Assembly (NCBI RefSeq): GCF_023684385.1
Contig: NZ_JAGSOJ010000006.1
Span: 124,001-188,000, forward strand
Reading direction: 5' to 3'
DNA length: 64,000 bases
Source: Oceanirhabdus seepicola
GTDB lineage: Bacteria; Bacillota; Clostridia; Clostridiales; Clostridiaceae
The stretch's first letter is position 1. Each line of letters begins with the position of its first letter. Shown here in pieces: positions 6,053 through 15,234 of this stretch. Position numbers and translations under genes: made by a program. A model generated the notes under the pieces. It did no database searches. It was not told the origin of the DNA and worked only from the letters and a program-made list of their open reading frames with translations.

Positions 6053-7777
6053 ATGTATAAAAAGGAAGCTGCCAAATGGATCGAAAGTGAATTTATAAGT
6101 GAGAATTTTAAGACGACAATTAGAGAGATGAATGATAAAGAACTTGAAGAGTGTTTCTATAAAAACCTAGAATTTGGAACAGGTGGTTTAAGAGGTAAGA
6201 TGGGGGTAGGTAGTAACAGGATGAATTATGTTACTATTGGTAAAGCTACTCAAGGGTTAGCTAATTATCTTGTAAACAAATATAATGATAGTAAAATTAA
6301 AATTAATATAGCTTATGATTCAAGAAATAATTCAAAGTATTTCAGTGAGGTTGTTGCATGTGTTCTATGTGGAAATGGAATAGAAGTAAATCTTTTTGAC
6401 GATTTAAGACCTACTCCAGAACTTTCATTTAGTATACCTCAATGTAGTGCTAAGGGTGGAATCGTTATAACTGCATCCCATAATCCTAAGGAGTATAATG
6501 GGTATAAAGTATACAATGAATATGGTGGGCAGATTACTGATGATGCTGCTAAGGAAATAATTCAATCTGTGAATAAAGTTGAAAATTTTGAAGATATAAA
6601 AAGTATATCTTTTGAAGAAGTTAAAAAAAGCGGTCTTTTAAATATTGTTGGGGAAGATTTAGATAAGCAGTATATGAAAAATGTGAAAAATTTAATTATA
6701 AGAAGAGATATGATTAATGATAATGCTGAAAAATTAAAGGTAGTTTATACACCTATACATGGATCAGGTAATGTTCCTGTTAGAAGAGTATTAGACGAAT
6801 TAGGATTTAAAAACGTAGTTGTGGTTGAAGAACAGGAAAAGCCAAATGGGGATTTCCCAACAGTTCCATATCCAAATCCAGAAGATCCTAGAGCTTTTGA
6901 ACTGGGATTGAAATTAGCTAGGGATATTGATAGTGATATTATAATTGGAACAGATCCAGACTGTGATAGAATTGGAGTTCTTTGCAAAGATGGTGATGAA
7001 TATTTCGTATTTAATGGAAATATGATAGGAATATTAATAAGTGATTACCTTTTATCAGCAATGAAAGAGAAAGATATTATGCCTAAAAATGGTGAAATAA
7101 TTAAGACTATTGTTACTACAGACATGATTAAAAGAATTGCAGAAGATTTTGGTTGCTCAATAAGTGATGTATTAACAGGATTCAAATATATTGGTGAAAA
7201 AATTCATAAATCTGAAGAATCTGGTGAGAAAAAATTCATATTTGGACTTGAGGAGAGCTTTGGGTACTTAAGTGGAGATTTTGTTAAAGATAAAGATGCT
7301 GTTATTGCATCCACATTAATATGTGAAATGGCATTATATTATAAACTTAAAAACAAGAGTTTGAAGGATAGATTATTTGATCTTTATGAGAAATATGGAT
7401 ATTTTAAAGAGGACCTTATTTCAATAACGTTAGAGGGAAAAGAGGGTGCTGAAAAAATAGCTACAGCTTTAGAAAGATTAAGAGAAATGAATAATATTGA
7501 CTTTAAAGGGTTTAATCTTAAAGCAATACAAGATTATAATAGTAGTGAATGCATAATGTGTGAAGAAAATAGAGTTGAAAGAATTAATCTTCCCAAATCT
7601 AATGTTCTGAAATTTATATTTGATGATGATTCATGGTTTGTAGTTAGACCTTCTGGAACAGAACCAAAGATAAAAATATACCTTAGTACAAATGGGAAAA
7701 ATGAAAAAAAATTAAATGAAAAGAGAGAATCTCTTAAGAAACAAGTGGAAGAACTTGTTGAAGTAATTTTGAATTAA
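6053..7777 (+). CDS. Phosphoglucomutase / phosphomannomutase (alpha-D-phosphohexomutase)
   Basis: Interconverts hexose 6-phosphate and hexose 1-phosphate in the cytoplasm, 574 residues, the length of PgcA-type bacterial enzymes. The four domains are marked by FGTGGLRGKMG, the phosphoserine loop TASHNPKEYNGYKVY, the metal-binding loop DPDCDR, the sugar-binding segment GLEESFGYLSGD, and the phosphate-binding RPSGTEPKIKIY. ATG 6053 is preferred because an ATG at 6047 abuts the ribosome binding site GGAGGG. A TPR gene and galU follow, so the unit leads glucose 6-phosphate to UDP-glucose, feeding the polysaccharide locus downstream. Confidence 0.93.
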   Translation: MYKKEAAKWIESEFISENFKTTIREMNDKELEECFYKNLEFGTGGLRGKMGVGSNRMNYVTIGKATQGLANYLVNKYNDSKIKINIAYDSRNNSKYFSEVVACVLCGNGIEVNLFDDLRPTPELSFSIPQCSAKGGIVITASHNPKEYNGYKVYNEYGGQITDDAAKEIIQSVNKVENFEDIKSISFEEVKKSGLLNIVGEDLDKQYMKNVKNLIIRRDMINDNAEKLKVVYTPIHGSGNVPVRRVLDELGFKNVVVVEEQEKPNGDFPTVPYPNPEDPRAFELGLKLARDIDSDIIIGTDPDCDRIGVLCKDGDEYFVFNGNMIGILISDYLLSAMKEKDIMPKNGEIIKTIVTTDMIKRIAEDFGCSISDVLTGFKYIGEKIHKSEESGEKKFIFGLEESFGYLSGDFVKDKDAVIASTLICEMALYYKLKNKSLKDRLFDLYEKYGYFKEDLISITLEGKEGAEKIATALERLREMNNIDFKGFNLKAIQDYNSSECIMCEENRVERINLPKSNVLKFIFDDDSWFVVRPSGTEPKIKIYLSTNGKNEKKLNEKRESLKKQVEELVEVILN

Positions 7778-7800
7778 AAAATTAGAAGAGTGGTGTAAAA

Positions 7801-8865
7801 ATGAAAATTCTTGTAAGACTAAAGAAAAAACTTGAACAATTATTATTCATCGAACTAAAAGAAGGGGCTCAAATAGGAAGATATAAACTACCTAATGCTA
7901 TTTATGTTGCTATAAGAAGTGAAGAACTTATAAACAAGGTTAAGAATGGCGATAGTATGGAACAGATACCCCTAAGTACTTTATACGAAGGAATGTATTT
8001 TGTTCTAGGTGCTGATGAAGAGTTCAAATTTAACGATGAGTATATAAAGCTATTGAGGGAAAATGAAGATTCTACAAAATTCATTAAGAATAAAACGCTT
8101 AAGCTAGTGAAAGAAGAAAAATATGAAGAGGCTTTCATTTTTTTAAGAGGGTTATCAAAAGTAGAAGAAACTAAAGACGTATATGAAAAATTAATTTATG
8201 TAACTGACAAGTTAAGAAGTGAAGATGAAGAATATACTACTATTGAAATGAAAATATTGAATAGAGCTAAAGGATTTGGAGGATTTCCTCTTCCTCATCT
8301 TTATGATGCACTTATTAAAAGAGATAAGGGTGATTTCGTATTTGCTATGGAATCATTACAGAAGTACTTGGAGTTGGGCGGAAAGGAAGATAACGATATT
8401 ATTGAATTTAAACAAAATCTTTCAGCAATTTTGAAGTATGATAAGGGCAAAGAATTATCAATAACAGACCCTAAGGGATCTCTTGAGATATTGATTCCAC
8501 TTATGCCAGTATTAGGTGATAGTGCAGAATACTATTATCATGTTGCAGTAGCATATAGAAATCTAGAAAATTACGAGAAAGCAATATATTATTTGAATGA
8601 AGCTTTTGCAATAGATAAAAGATTTCTAGAAGTTCTTAATGAGTATGGCATAAATTATGCAGCGCTAGGGAATTATGAAAAAGCTATTCAATATTTTGAA
8701 AAGGCATTTGAGCAGAGTAACTCTATAGAATTAGCAACTAATATAGTTATGTGTTATATACATAATGACAATATGATAAAAGCTAAAGAGGTGCTTGAAG
8801 AAGCTATAAAGATTGACCCAGATGATGAAATTGTTCAGCAGTTAAGAGAATATTATAAAATTTAA
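7801..8865 (+). CDS. Tetratricopeptide-repeat protein
   Basis: 354 residues without a signal peptide. Roughly residues 235-350 hold at least three TPR units with typical spacing (AEYYYHVAVAYRNLENYEKA, EVLNEYGINYAALGNYEKAI, then a third). The first ~60 residues (KEGAQIGRYKLPNAIYVAIR) form a separate, unrecognised domain. A partner-binding role is likely. It lies 23 bases after the phosphoglucomutase gene and before galU, so it may scaffold or regulate sugar-nucleotide synthesis; that is inference. The stop codon abuts R2 copy 3. Confidence 0.8.
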   Translation: MKILVRLKKKLEQLLFIELKEGAQIGRYKLPNAIYVAIRSEELINKVKNGDSMEQIPLSTLYEGMYFVLGADEEFKFNDEYIKLLRENEDSTKFIKNKTLKLVKEEKYEEAFIFLRGLSKVEETKDVYEKLIYVTDKLRSEDEEYTTIEMKILNRAKGFGGFPLPHLYDALIKRDKGDFVFAMESLQKYLELGGKEDNDIIEFKQNLSAILKYDKGKELSITDPKGSLEILIPLMPVLGDSAEYYYHVAVAYRNLENYEKAIYYLNEAFAIDKRFLEVLNEYGINYAALGNYEKAIQYFEKAFEQSNSIELATNIVMCYIHNDNMIKAKEVLEEAIKIDPDDEIVQQLREYYKI

Positions 8866-8920
8866 GGTGTATGAAAATAAGCAATAAGTCAAAGGTGCTA
8901 CCGATATTTGAATATACCTA
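8864..8920 (+). repeat. R2 MITE-like repeat, copy 3 (short form)
   Basis: AAGGTGTATGAAAATAAGCA at the left and ATATTTGAATATACCTA at the right, with AATAAGTCAAAGGTGC inside as in copy 1. 55-57 bp, fitted exactly between the TPR stop codon and the galU ribosome binding site. Confidence 0.75.
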
Positions 8921-8937
8921 ATAGGGGGGAGTATATA

Positions 8938-9819
8938 ATGAGAGTGAAGAAGGCTGTAATTCCAGCTGCAGGGCTAGGCACAAGGTTTTTACCAGCAACG
9001 AAAGCTCAACCAAAGGAAATGTTACCTATAGTTGATATACCAACAATTCAACATATAATTCAAGAAGCTGTTGATTCTGGTATAGAAGATATACTAATTA
9101 TAACTGGTAGAAATAAAAAGTCTATTGAGGATCATTTTGATAAATCCTTTGAGTTAGAAACTACTCTTGAACAAAAGGGAAAAAGGGAACTTTTAGAGGA
9201 AGTGCAGAAGATTTCAAATATGGTTAATCTTCATTTTGTAAGACAGAAAGAAGCAAAAGGGTTAGGACACGCGATTTTGTGCGCTAAAAGCTTTGTTGGA
9301 AATGAACCATTTGCAGTGTTGCTTGGAGATGATATTGTTTATAATGCTGAAAAGCCGTGTTTAAAGCAACTTATTGAGTGTTTTGAAGAAAAATCATCCT
9401 CAGTGTTAGGTGTGCAGAAGGTTGATTATGAAAATGTAAATAAATATGGAATATTAAAGTGTGAAGAAGTTGGGGAGTATACATATAAAGTTAGTGATAT
9501 GGTGGAGAAGCCTAATAAAGAAGAGGCTCCATCAAATGTGGCGATTCTTGGTAGATATGTGATTACTCCTAAAATATTTGAGTTATTAGAGAATACAAAA
9601 CCTGGTAAGGGTGGAGAGATTCAACTAACTGATGCACTTAAGGAATTACTGAGTTATGAAAGTGTATATGGATATGTTTTTCAAGGAAGAAGATATGATG
9701 TAGGTGATAAACAAGGTTTCCTTGAAGCAACATGCGAATTTGCATTAAGAGATGAAAAACTCAGAGAAGGATTTAAAAAATATTTAAAAGAGTTAAATGA
9801 AAGAGAGTATATTTTGTAA
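8938..9819 (+). CDS. galU: UTP--glucose-1-phosphate uridylyltransferase
   Basis: Makes UDP-glucose from UTP and glucose 1-phosphate, 293 residues, standard for GalU/GtaB. Signature segments are AAGLGTRFLPATKAQPKEM (nucleotide loop), VRQKEAKGLGHAI, LLGDDIV, and GKGGEIQLTDA. A GGGGGGAG site precedes the ATG by 7 bases; the TTG 30 bases upstream has none. It is the last gene of the pgm-TPR-galU unit, closed by a strong terminator, just before the polysaccharide locus. Confidence 0.96.
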   Translation: MRVKKAVIPAAGLGTRFLPATKAQPKEMLPIVDIPTIQHIIQEAVDSGIEDILIITGRNKKSIEDHFDKSFELETTLEQKGKRELLEEVQKISNMVNLHFVRQKEAKGLGHAILCAKSFVGNEPFAVLLGDDIVYNAEKPCLKQLIECFEEKSSSVLGVQKVDYENVNKYGILKCEEVGEYTYKVSDMVEKPNKEEAPSNVAILGRYVITPKIFELLENTKPGKGGEIQLTDALKELLSYESVYGYVFQGRRYDVGDKQGFLEATCEFALRDEKLREGFKKYLKELNEREYIL

Positions 9820-9823
9820 TAAC

Positions 9824-9850
9824 AAAGAGAAGGTGTTCCTTCTCTTTTAT
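9824..9850 (+). terminator. Rho-independent terminator of galU
   Basis: Stem AAAGAGAAGG / CCTTCTCTTT with loop TGTT and T-rich tail. Confidence 0.9.
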
Positions 9851-10016
9851 TGTTTCTTAAATATAAATATAATGTTAATTCATTTGTACTGTCCTAATAT
9901 AATGTTTAATTTAAGTTAAAAATATAGTACAATAAAAAAGGATAATATTTAGCATTTATTAGAGATAAATGAAATGCATACTTCTGAATAAAATTAGCGC
10001 AAAAGGTGGTAAAGAC

Positions 10017-11915
10017 ATGAAGAAAGATTATAAGTTGTTAATTATAGATAATATTCTGATACTTGGATGTTTATATCTAGCTTTATTATTAAAATTTGAT
10101 TTTAAAATTCACCAAGATTATATTCAATTTTTCAAAATGTCTATAATTCCAATGGTGGTTATAGTCTCAATAACGAATATGATATTCAATTTATATGAAA
10201 ATGTGTGGAAATACGCATCCTTTGATGAATTTCTTAAGGTTCTGTATTCTCTGTCCATAGCAAATATAATATTTATGATATTTTCCTACTTGAGTACAAA
10301 TATATTTGTAAACAGTGTGGGAATGGATTTTAAATATTATAGATTTCCATATACTGTTATTATCATATTTTGGTGTTTATCTATTGGAGCACTTACAGGT
10401 GTTAGAGTCTTTATAAAAAATAAACACTCAAAAAGAAAAGAAAAATGTATTGATGGCAAGAATCTTCTTATTGTTGGCGCTGGAGATGCTGGAGTTATGA
10501 TTAATAAAGAAATCAGCAGACATGAAGAATTAAAATATAATGTTGTTGGTTTTATTGATGATGATGAGAGTAAAAAAGGAATGCTTATAGGGGGTAAAAA
10601 GGTATTAGGTAACCAAAATGATATAGAAAGAATCTGCAAGGAGCAAAATATAAGTGATATCCTTATAGCAATACCATCAGCAGAGAAAAATAAGAGAAGT
10701 GAGATACTTAATATTTGTAAGAAAACTGGATGTAAACTTAAGTTAATACCAGGTATTTTTGAAATAATAAATGGTAACGTAGATGTTTCACATATTAGAG
10801 ATGTAAAACTCGAAGATATTTTAGGTAGAGAAGAAGTTAAGTTAAATATAGATAATATCGAAAAATATATAAAAGATAAAGTTGTTATGATTACTGGTGG
10901 AGCTGGATCAATAGGTTCAGAATTATGTAGGCAGATTGCTGAATTTAACCCTAGTAAAATACTTGTTTTAGACATGTACGAAAATACTGCATATTATTTA
11001 CAAAGAGAATTAGAAAGAAAGTTTCCTGATGTGAATGTTGAAATTGTTATAGCTTCAATTAGGGATCTTGCGAGAATTAGAAGTGTTTTTAACAAATACA
11101 AGCCACATGTTGTATTCCATGCAGCAGCACATAAACATGTACCATTGATGGAAACAAATCCAAGTGAAGTTATTAAGAATAATATTATTGGAACATATAA
11201 TGTGGTTAGCTGCAGTCATGAGTATGATGTGAAAAGATTTGTATTAATAAGTACAGATAAAGCTGTTAACCCAACTAATATTTATGGGGCTTCTAAGAGA
11301 TATTGTGAAAAAATTGTGCAAGCATTTAGTTCATTTAGTAAAACGGAATTCGTCATAGTACGTTTTGGAAATGTACTGGGAAGTAATGGATCAATAATTC
11401 AGGTGTTTAAAGACCAAATTACATCTGGTGGACCTGTAACATTAACTCATCCAGAAATAACAAGATTTTTTATGACAATACCTGAGGCAAGCCAACTGGT
11501 AATACAAGCAGGAGCAATGGCCCAAGGAGGCGAAATTTTCGTCTTGGATATGGGGGAACCTGTTAAAATGTACGATCTAATAAAAGATATGATTAGATTA
11601 TCAGGGTTGGAGCCAGAGAAAGATATAAAAATTGAAGTAATTGGGTTAAGACCAGGGGAAAAATTGTATGAAGAGTTATTAATGGATAATGATAAGCTTA
11701 AAACAACAGAGCATCATAAAATATATGTAGAAAAACCAAAAGATATTTCTTTTGCATATATTGATAGAGGTATAGAAGAATTCAAAAACGCATTGAGAAA
11801 AGATAATGATGAAATACTATTTAATTTAATGTGTAAATATGTTGAGACATATAAAAGGGAATACCCTAAAAATCAACTGGATGAAGCAGCAGTGGATGTA
11901 GAACAGGAGAAATAG
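10017..11915 (+). CDS. Membrane-bound nucleotide-sugar 4,6-dehydratase (CapD/PglF/WbpM type)
   Basis: 632 residues. The N-terminus has about four membrane helices (residues ~10-125), then a first Rossmann segment (IVGAGDAGVMI) and a C-terminal SDR domain opening with TGGAGSIGSELCRQ. The SDR has STDKAVNPTNIYGASKR, with the Tyr-x3-Lys pair kept, where WbpM-type enzymes often carry Met. Members dehydrate UDP-GlcNAc to a 4-keto-6-deoxy sugar, the first step to QuiNAc, FucNAc or bacillosamine. ATG 10017 lies 7 bases after AAGGTGG. It is the first gene of the polysaccharide locus and stands 10 bases before a DegT aminotransferase. The exact stereochemical product cannot be read from sequence alone. 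Confidence 0.88.
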   Translation: MKKDYKLLIIDNILILGCLYLALLLKFDFKIHQDYIQFFKMSIIPMVVIVSITNMIFNLYENVWKYASFDEFLKVLYSLSIANIIFMIFSYLSTNIFVNSVGMDFKYYRFPYTVIIIFWCLSIGALTGVRVFIKNKHSKRKEKCIDGKNLLIVGAGDAGVMINKEISRHEELKYNVVGFIDDDESKKGMLIGGKKVLGNQNDIERICKEQNISDILIAIPSAEKNKRSEILNICKKTGCKLKLIPGIFEIINGNVDVSHIRDVKLEDILGREEVKLNIDNIEKYIKDKVVMITGGAGSIGSELCRQIAEFNPSKILVLDMYENTAYYLQRELERKFPDVNVEIVIASIRDLARIRSVFNKYKPHVVFHAAAHKHVPLMETNPSEVIKNNIIGTYNVVSCSHEYDVKRFVLISTDKAVNPTNIYGASKRYCEKIVQAFSSFSKTEFVIVRFGNVLGSNGSIIQVFKDQITSGGPVTLTHPEITRFFMTIPEASQLVIQAGAMAQGGEIFVLDMGEPVKMYDLIKDMIRLSGLEPEKDIKIEVIGLRPGEKLYEELLMDNDKLKTTEHHKIYVEKPKDISFAYIDRGIEEFKNALRKDNDEILFNLMCKYVETYKREYPKNQLDEAAVDVEQEK

Positions 11916-11924
11916 GAGGAAATT

Positions 11925-13025
11925 ATGAAAGTAAATTTATTAGACTTAAAAGTACAGTATGAAAATATAAAAGATGAAATAAGGGAAGCTATTGATGAAG
12001 TTTTAGAATCTACACATTTTATAATGGGTGAGAATGTAAAGAAGCTTGAACAAGAGATAGCAGAATTTTGTGGAGTTAAGAGAGCAATAGCTGTTGGTAA
12101 CGGAACAGATGCACTTTTACTTTCTCTTAGAGCTTTAGGTATAGAAGAAGGAGACGAAGTTATTACAAGTCCTTTTACATTCTTTGCTTCCGCCGAGACA
12201 TCATCATTAATTGGTGCTAAGCCCGTATTTGTTGACATTAATCCTGATACATTGTGTATTGATGAAAATAAAATTGAAGAAGCTATTACAGAGAAAACAA
12301 AAGCAATTATTCCAATTCATATTTTTGGGCAGATGTGTAATATGGATAAAATAATGGAAATTGCTAATAAACATAATTTAGTAGTAATTGAAGATGCATG
12401 TCAGGCTATTGGAGCTGAATATAAAGGTGTAAAAGCTGGGAATTTTGGAAATGCAGCTACATTTTCATTCTTTCCCACAAAAAACCTAGGGGCATACGGA
12501 GATGCAGGAATGATTGTAACAAATGACGAAGAGTTAGCAGATAAATTATGTATGTTACGACAGCATGGAACTAAGAAAAAATATATGCATGAAATGATTG
12601 GACATAACAGTAGATTAGATGAAATTCAGGCTGCAATTTTAAGAGTTAAGTTAAGATATTTAGCAAAGTGGACAGAAGATAGAAGAAAAAATGCAGAAAT
12701 ATATAACGAGCTTTTGAAAGATATAAATGTTAAAACACCTTGTGAAATGGAAGAGAGAAAACATGTATATCATCAATATTGTATCTTGGCTGATAACAAA
12801 GAAGAAGTTATGGCGTTTCTTAAAGATAAGGGAATTGGCTTTGGTAACTATTACCCTATTCCTGTACATCAATTACCTATATACAAAGAATTGGGATATG
12901 CAGATCAAAAGTTAGAGGTATGTGAAGATGCATGTAGAAAATCCGTAGCACTACCTATGTATCCAGAGTTAAATGAAGAACAACAGAAGTATGTAGTTGA
13001 TTGTTTAAAAGAGATAGTAAAATAG
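11925..13025 (+). CDS. DegT/DnrJ/EryC1 nucleotide-sugar aminotransferase (WlbC/WbpE-like)
   Basis: PLP-dependent sugar aminotransferase, 366 residues. Motifs: GNGTDALLLSLRALG, EDACQAIGAEYKG (cofactor Asp) and FFPTKNLGAYGDAG with the PLP lysine. Its neighbours are a Gfo/Idh oxidoreductase and a hexapeptide acetyltransferase, the set WbpB-WbpE-WbpD (WlbA-C-B) that puts a 3-acetamido group on UDP-GlcNAcA. I infer it aminates the 3-keto intermediate made by the next gene product. It starts after AGGAGG. Confidence 0.88.
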   Translation: MKVNLLDLKVQYENIKDEIREAIDEVLESTHFIMGENVKKLEQEIAEFCGVKRAIAVGNGTDALLLSLRALGIEEGDEVITSPFTFFASAETSSLIGAKPVFVDINPDTLCIDENKIEEAITEKTKAIIPIHIFGQMCNMDKIMEIANKHNLVVIEDACQAIGAEYKGVKAGNFGNAATFSFFPTKNLGAYGDAGMIVTNDEELADKLCMLRQHGTKKKYMHEMIGHNSRLDEIQAAILRVKLRYLAKWTEDRRKNAEIYNELLKDINVKTPCEMEERKHVYHQYCILADNKEEVMAFLKDKGIGFGNYYPIPVHQLPIYKELGYADQKLEVCEDACRKSVALPMYPELNEEQQKYVVDCLKEIVK

Positions 13026-13088
13026 AAATAGATAATAAAAATATTAAACATAATAAAGATAAAAATACTACAGTAAGGGGCCAAGATC

Positions 13089-14186
13089 ATGAATAAGATA
13101 AAAATTGCTATAATCGGATGTGGAAGAATATCTTATAAACACGTAGAAGCTGTGGTTAATAATAGTGAATTATGTGAAATTACTGCTTTATGTGATCCGA
13201 GTGTAGAAAAAGCTGAAGAGAAAATGAGAGAGTATAAAGAAAAATCAGGAATGGAAGCAAAGGTATATGTTGACTACAAGGATGCAATAGAACATGAAGA
13301 TATACAAATGGCTGTAATTGCAACTGAAAGTGGATATCATGCTGATATTGCTATATATTGCCTTGAAAAGGGATTACATGTGTTGGTTGAAAAACCTATG
13401 GCTCTTTCTACTAAAGATGCTGATAAAATGATTGAGATAGCTAAGAAGAATAATCTTAAGTTAGGTGTTTGTCATCAAAATAGATTTAACCCTCCTATTC
13501 AAAAATTGCGTAGAGCCATAGACCAAGGGGGATTCGGAAGAATATTAAATGGTACAGCTAGGATTCTTTGGAACAGAAATCAAGGATACTATACACAAGC
13601 TCCTTGGAGAGGTACTTGGGAATTAGATGGTGGAACATTAATGAATCAATGTATACATAACATAGATCTTCTTCAGTGGATGATGGGAAGTGAAGTTGAG
13701 AGTATATACTCTCAATGTGATACTTTTATGAGAGATATTGAAGGGGAAGATTTTGGAGCTATAATCATAAGATTTAAGAGTGGTTCCATAGGAATTATTG
13801 AAGGTACAGCTTGTGTATATCCTAAAAATTTGGAAGAAACACTTAGTATTTTTGGAGAAAAGGGCACAGTATGTATCGGAGGACTTGCAGTAAATAATAT
13901 AGAAACTTGGAAGTTTGAAAATGAAGAATTAAATAATCAACAAATCTCTAATGAAGAAGAGCCAGATAGTGTATATGGATTCGGACATACACCATTATAC
14001 AAAGATTTTATAGATGCTATTAATAATGATAGTGAACCGCTTATTAGTGGAGAAGAAGGGAAAAAAGCAATGGGAATCATTCTAGGAGCTTATAAGAGTA
14101 GATTACTAGATAAAAAAGTTACATTCCCAATTGGTGATTTTTCAACACTTGAAATGAAAAATATCAGGCATATGAAAATAGACTAG
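13089..14186 (+). CDS. Gfo/Idh/MocA sugar oxidoreductase (WlbA/WbpB-like)
   Basis: NAD-dependent sugar-nucleotide dehydrogenase, 365 residues: Rossmann motif IIGCGRISYKH at the N-terminus, VEKPMALS, and the C-terminal catalytic half with WELDGGTLMNQCIHNIDLL containing the conserved HNID. By context it may oxidise the C3 hydroxyl of a UDP-acetamido-uronate. The last five codons and the TAG stop come from the left end of R2 copy 4 (starting 14166), so the original C-terminus was probably replaced when the element inserted. No WbpA-type 6-dehydrogenase is present in the window, so the uronate precursor must come from elsewhere. Confidence 0.87.
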   Translation: MNKIKIAIIGCGRISYKHVEAVVNNSELCEITALCDPSVEKAEEKMREYKEKSGMEAKVYVDYKDAIEHEDIQMAVIATESGYHADIAIYCLEKGLHVLVEKPMALSTKDADKMIEIAKKNNLKLGVCHQNRFNPPIQKLRRAIDQGGFGRILNGTARILWNRNQGYYTQAPWRGTWELDGGTLMNQCIHNIDLLQWMMGSEVESIYSQCDTFMRDIEGEDFGAIIIRFKSGSIGIIEGTACVYPKNLEETLSIFGEKGTVCIGGLAVNNIETWKFENEELNNQQISNEEEPDSVYGFGHTPLYKDFIDAINNDSEPLISGEEGKKAMGIILGAYKSRLLDKKVTFPIGDFSTLEMKNIRHMKID

Positions 14187-14315
14187 TATACAGAAAGAAG
14201 TTTACCTTGTTAATCTCGATATAGAAAATAGTGAAGGTTCACCACTTTTTCTATATCAAGATATAATGATAATTTCTTTCAGTATAACTTACTGGTTATT
14301 TATTTGAATAGCCTT
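14166..14315 (+). repeat. R2 MITE-like repeat, copy 4 (long form)
   Basis: Left end AGGCATATGAAAATAGACTA, right end TTATTTATTTGAATAGCCTT. The interior differs from copy 1 and folds as nested hairpins, the longest being GATATAGAAAATAGTG with CACTTTTTCTATATC. It sits inside the polysaccharide operon. Its left end encodes the C-terminus and stop of the oxidoreductase gene, and its right end lies 10 bases before the next ribosome binding site. Confidence 0.78.
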
Positions 14316-14334
14316 TGGCAAAGAGGGGAATAAG

Positions 14335-15075
14335 ATGCAATATATAAGTTTCAATGCTTCCATAGGAGACAAAGTTCAGGTTGGAAGATTCACTGTTATT
14401 GAGGATAATGTTAAAATTGGTGATAATTGTGTTATTGGAAATAATGTAGTAATACATGAGGACACAATAGTTGGTAACAATGTTAGAATAGATGACAATA
14501 CTGTTATAGGTAAAAAGCCTATGAGATCTGTTAATAGTGCTCTTAAGCAGAGTGATAATCACACAGGGGCTATTATTGGAGATGAATGTTTAATTGGAGC
14601 TAATGTTGTTATATATTGTGGATGTGAGATTGGACAAAAGACGCTTGTAGCTGATTTAGCATCAATAAGAGAAAATGTTTCAATAGGCATGAAGACTATT
14701 GTGGGAAGAGGAGTAGCTATAGAAAATCATTGTACTATAGGTGGATTCTGTAAGTTAGAAACTAACTGTTATATTACTGCGTACTCAGAACTTGGTGATA
14801 GCGTATTTGTTGCACCAGGAGTAACTACTTCAAATGATAACTTTGCTGGAAGAAGTGAAAAACGATTTGAAGAATTCAAAGGCATCACAGTAAAAAAAGG
14901 TGGTAGAATTGGTGCAGGAGCAACAATACTGCCTGGTAAGGTTATTGAAGAGGATGGATTTGTGTCAGCTGGGGCTGTTGTAACTAAGGATGTACCAGCA
15001 AGAAAAATAGTTGCTGGGTGTCCGGCTAAGGTGTTAAGAGACGTACCAGAAGATCAATTATTAGAAAATCAATAG
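14335..15075 (+). CDS. Hexapeptide-repeat N-acetyltransferase (WbpD/WlbB-like)
   Basis: Left-handed beta-helix acyltransferase, 246 residues, built almost entirely of [LIV]GxxxxI hexapeptides (IGDNCVIGNNVVIHEDTIVG), with a typical C-terminal cap (GAVVTKDVPARKIVAGCPAK). Such enzymes transfer acetyl from acetyl-CoA to an amino sugar. With the two genes before it the set matches synthesis of a 2,3-diacetamido uronic acid. The start follows GAGGGG. A terminator-like hairpin follows 9 bases after the stop. Confidence 0.86.
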   Translation: MQYISFNASIGDKVQVGRFTVIEDNVKIGDNCVIGNNVVIHEDTIVGNNVRIDDNTVIGKKPMRSVNSALKQSDNHTGAIIGDECLIGANVVIYCGCEIGQKTLVADLASIRENVSIGMKTIVGRGVAIENHCTIGGFCKLETNCYITAYSELGDSVFVAPGVTTSNDNFAGRSEKRFEEFKGITVKKGGRIGAGATILPGKVIEEDGFVSAGAVVTKDVPARKIVAGCPAKVLRDVPEDQLLENQ

Positions 15076-15083
15076 ATATTCCT

Positions 15084-15121
15084 AAAGCTCAATTTTAAAT
15101 AGTTGAGCTTTGAATTTTTTA
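15084..15121 (+). terminator. Internal terminator in the polysaccharide locus
   Basis: AAAGCTCAA / TTGAGCTTT stem with loop TTTTAAATAG, followed by GAATTTTTT. The downstream genes therefore need readthrough or their own promoter in 15122-15225. I see no convincing promoter there. Confidence 0.75.
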
Positions 15122-15234
15122 CTCTAATAGGAAACTTCAACTTTATGAATCTGTTGATAACTTACTTGATTTAAATGGTTTTCTAATTAGAAAGTGAAGC
15201 GCGAAGCGTATTTTATTGGAACGGAGAAATCTAT

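Noticed and set aside
10337..10975. 212-codon antisense frame inside the CapD/PglF-type gene
   Set aside because: Shadow of a strongly supported gene; composition is the Ser/Ile/Leu-rich pattern of antisense frames; no start site.
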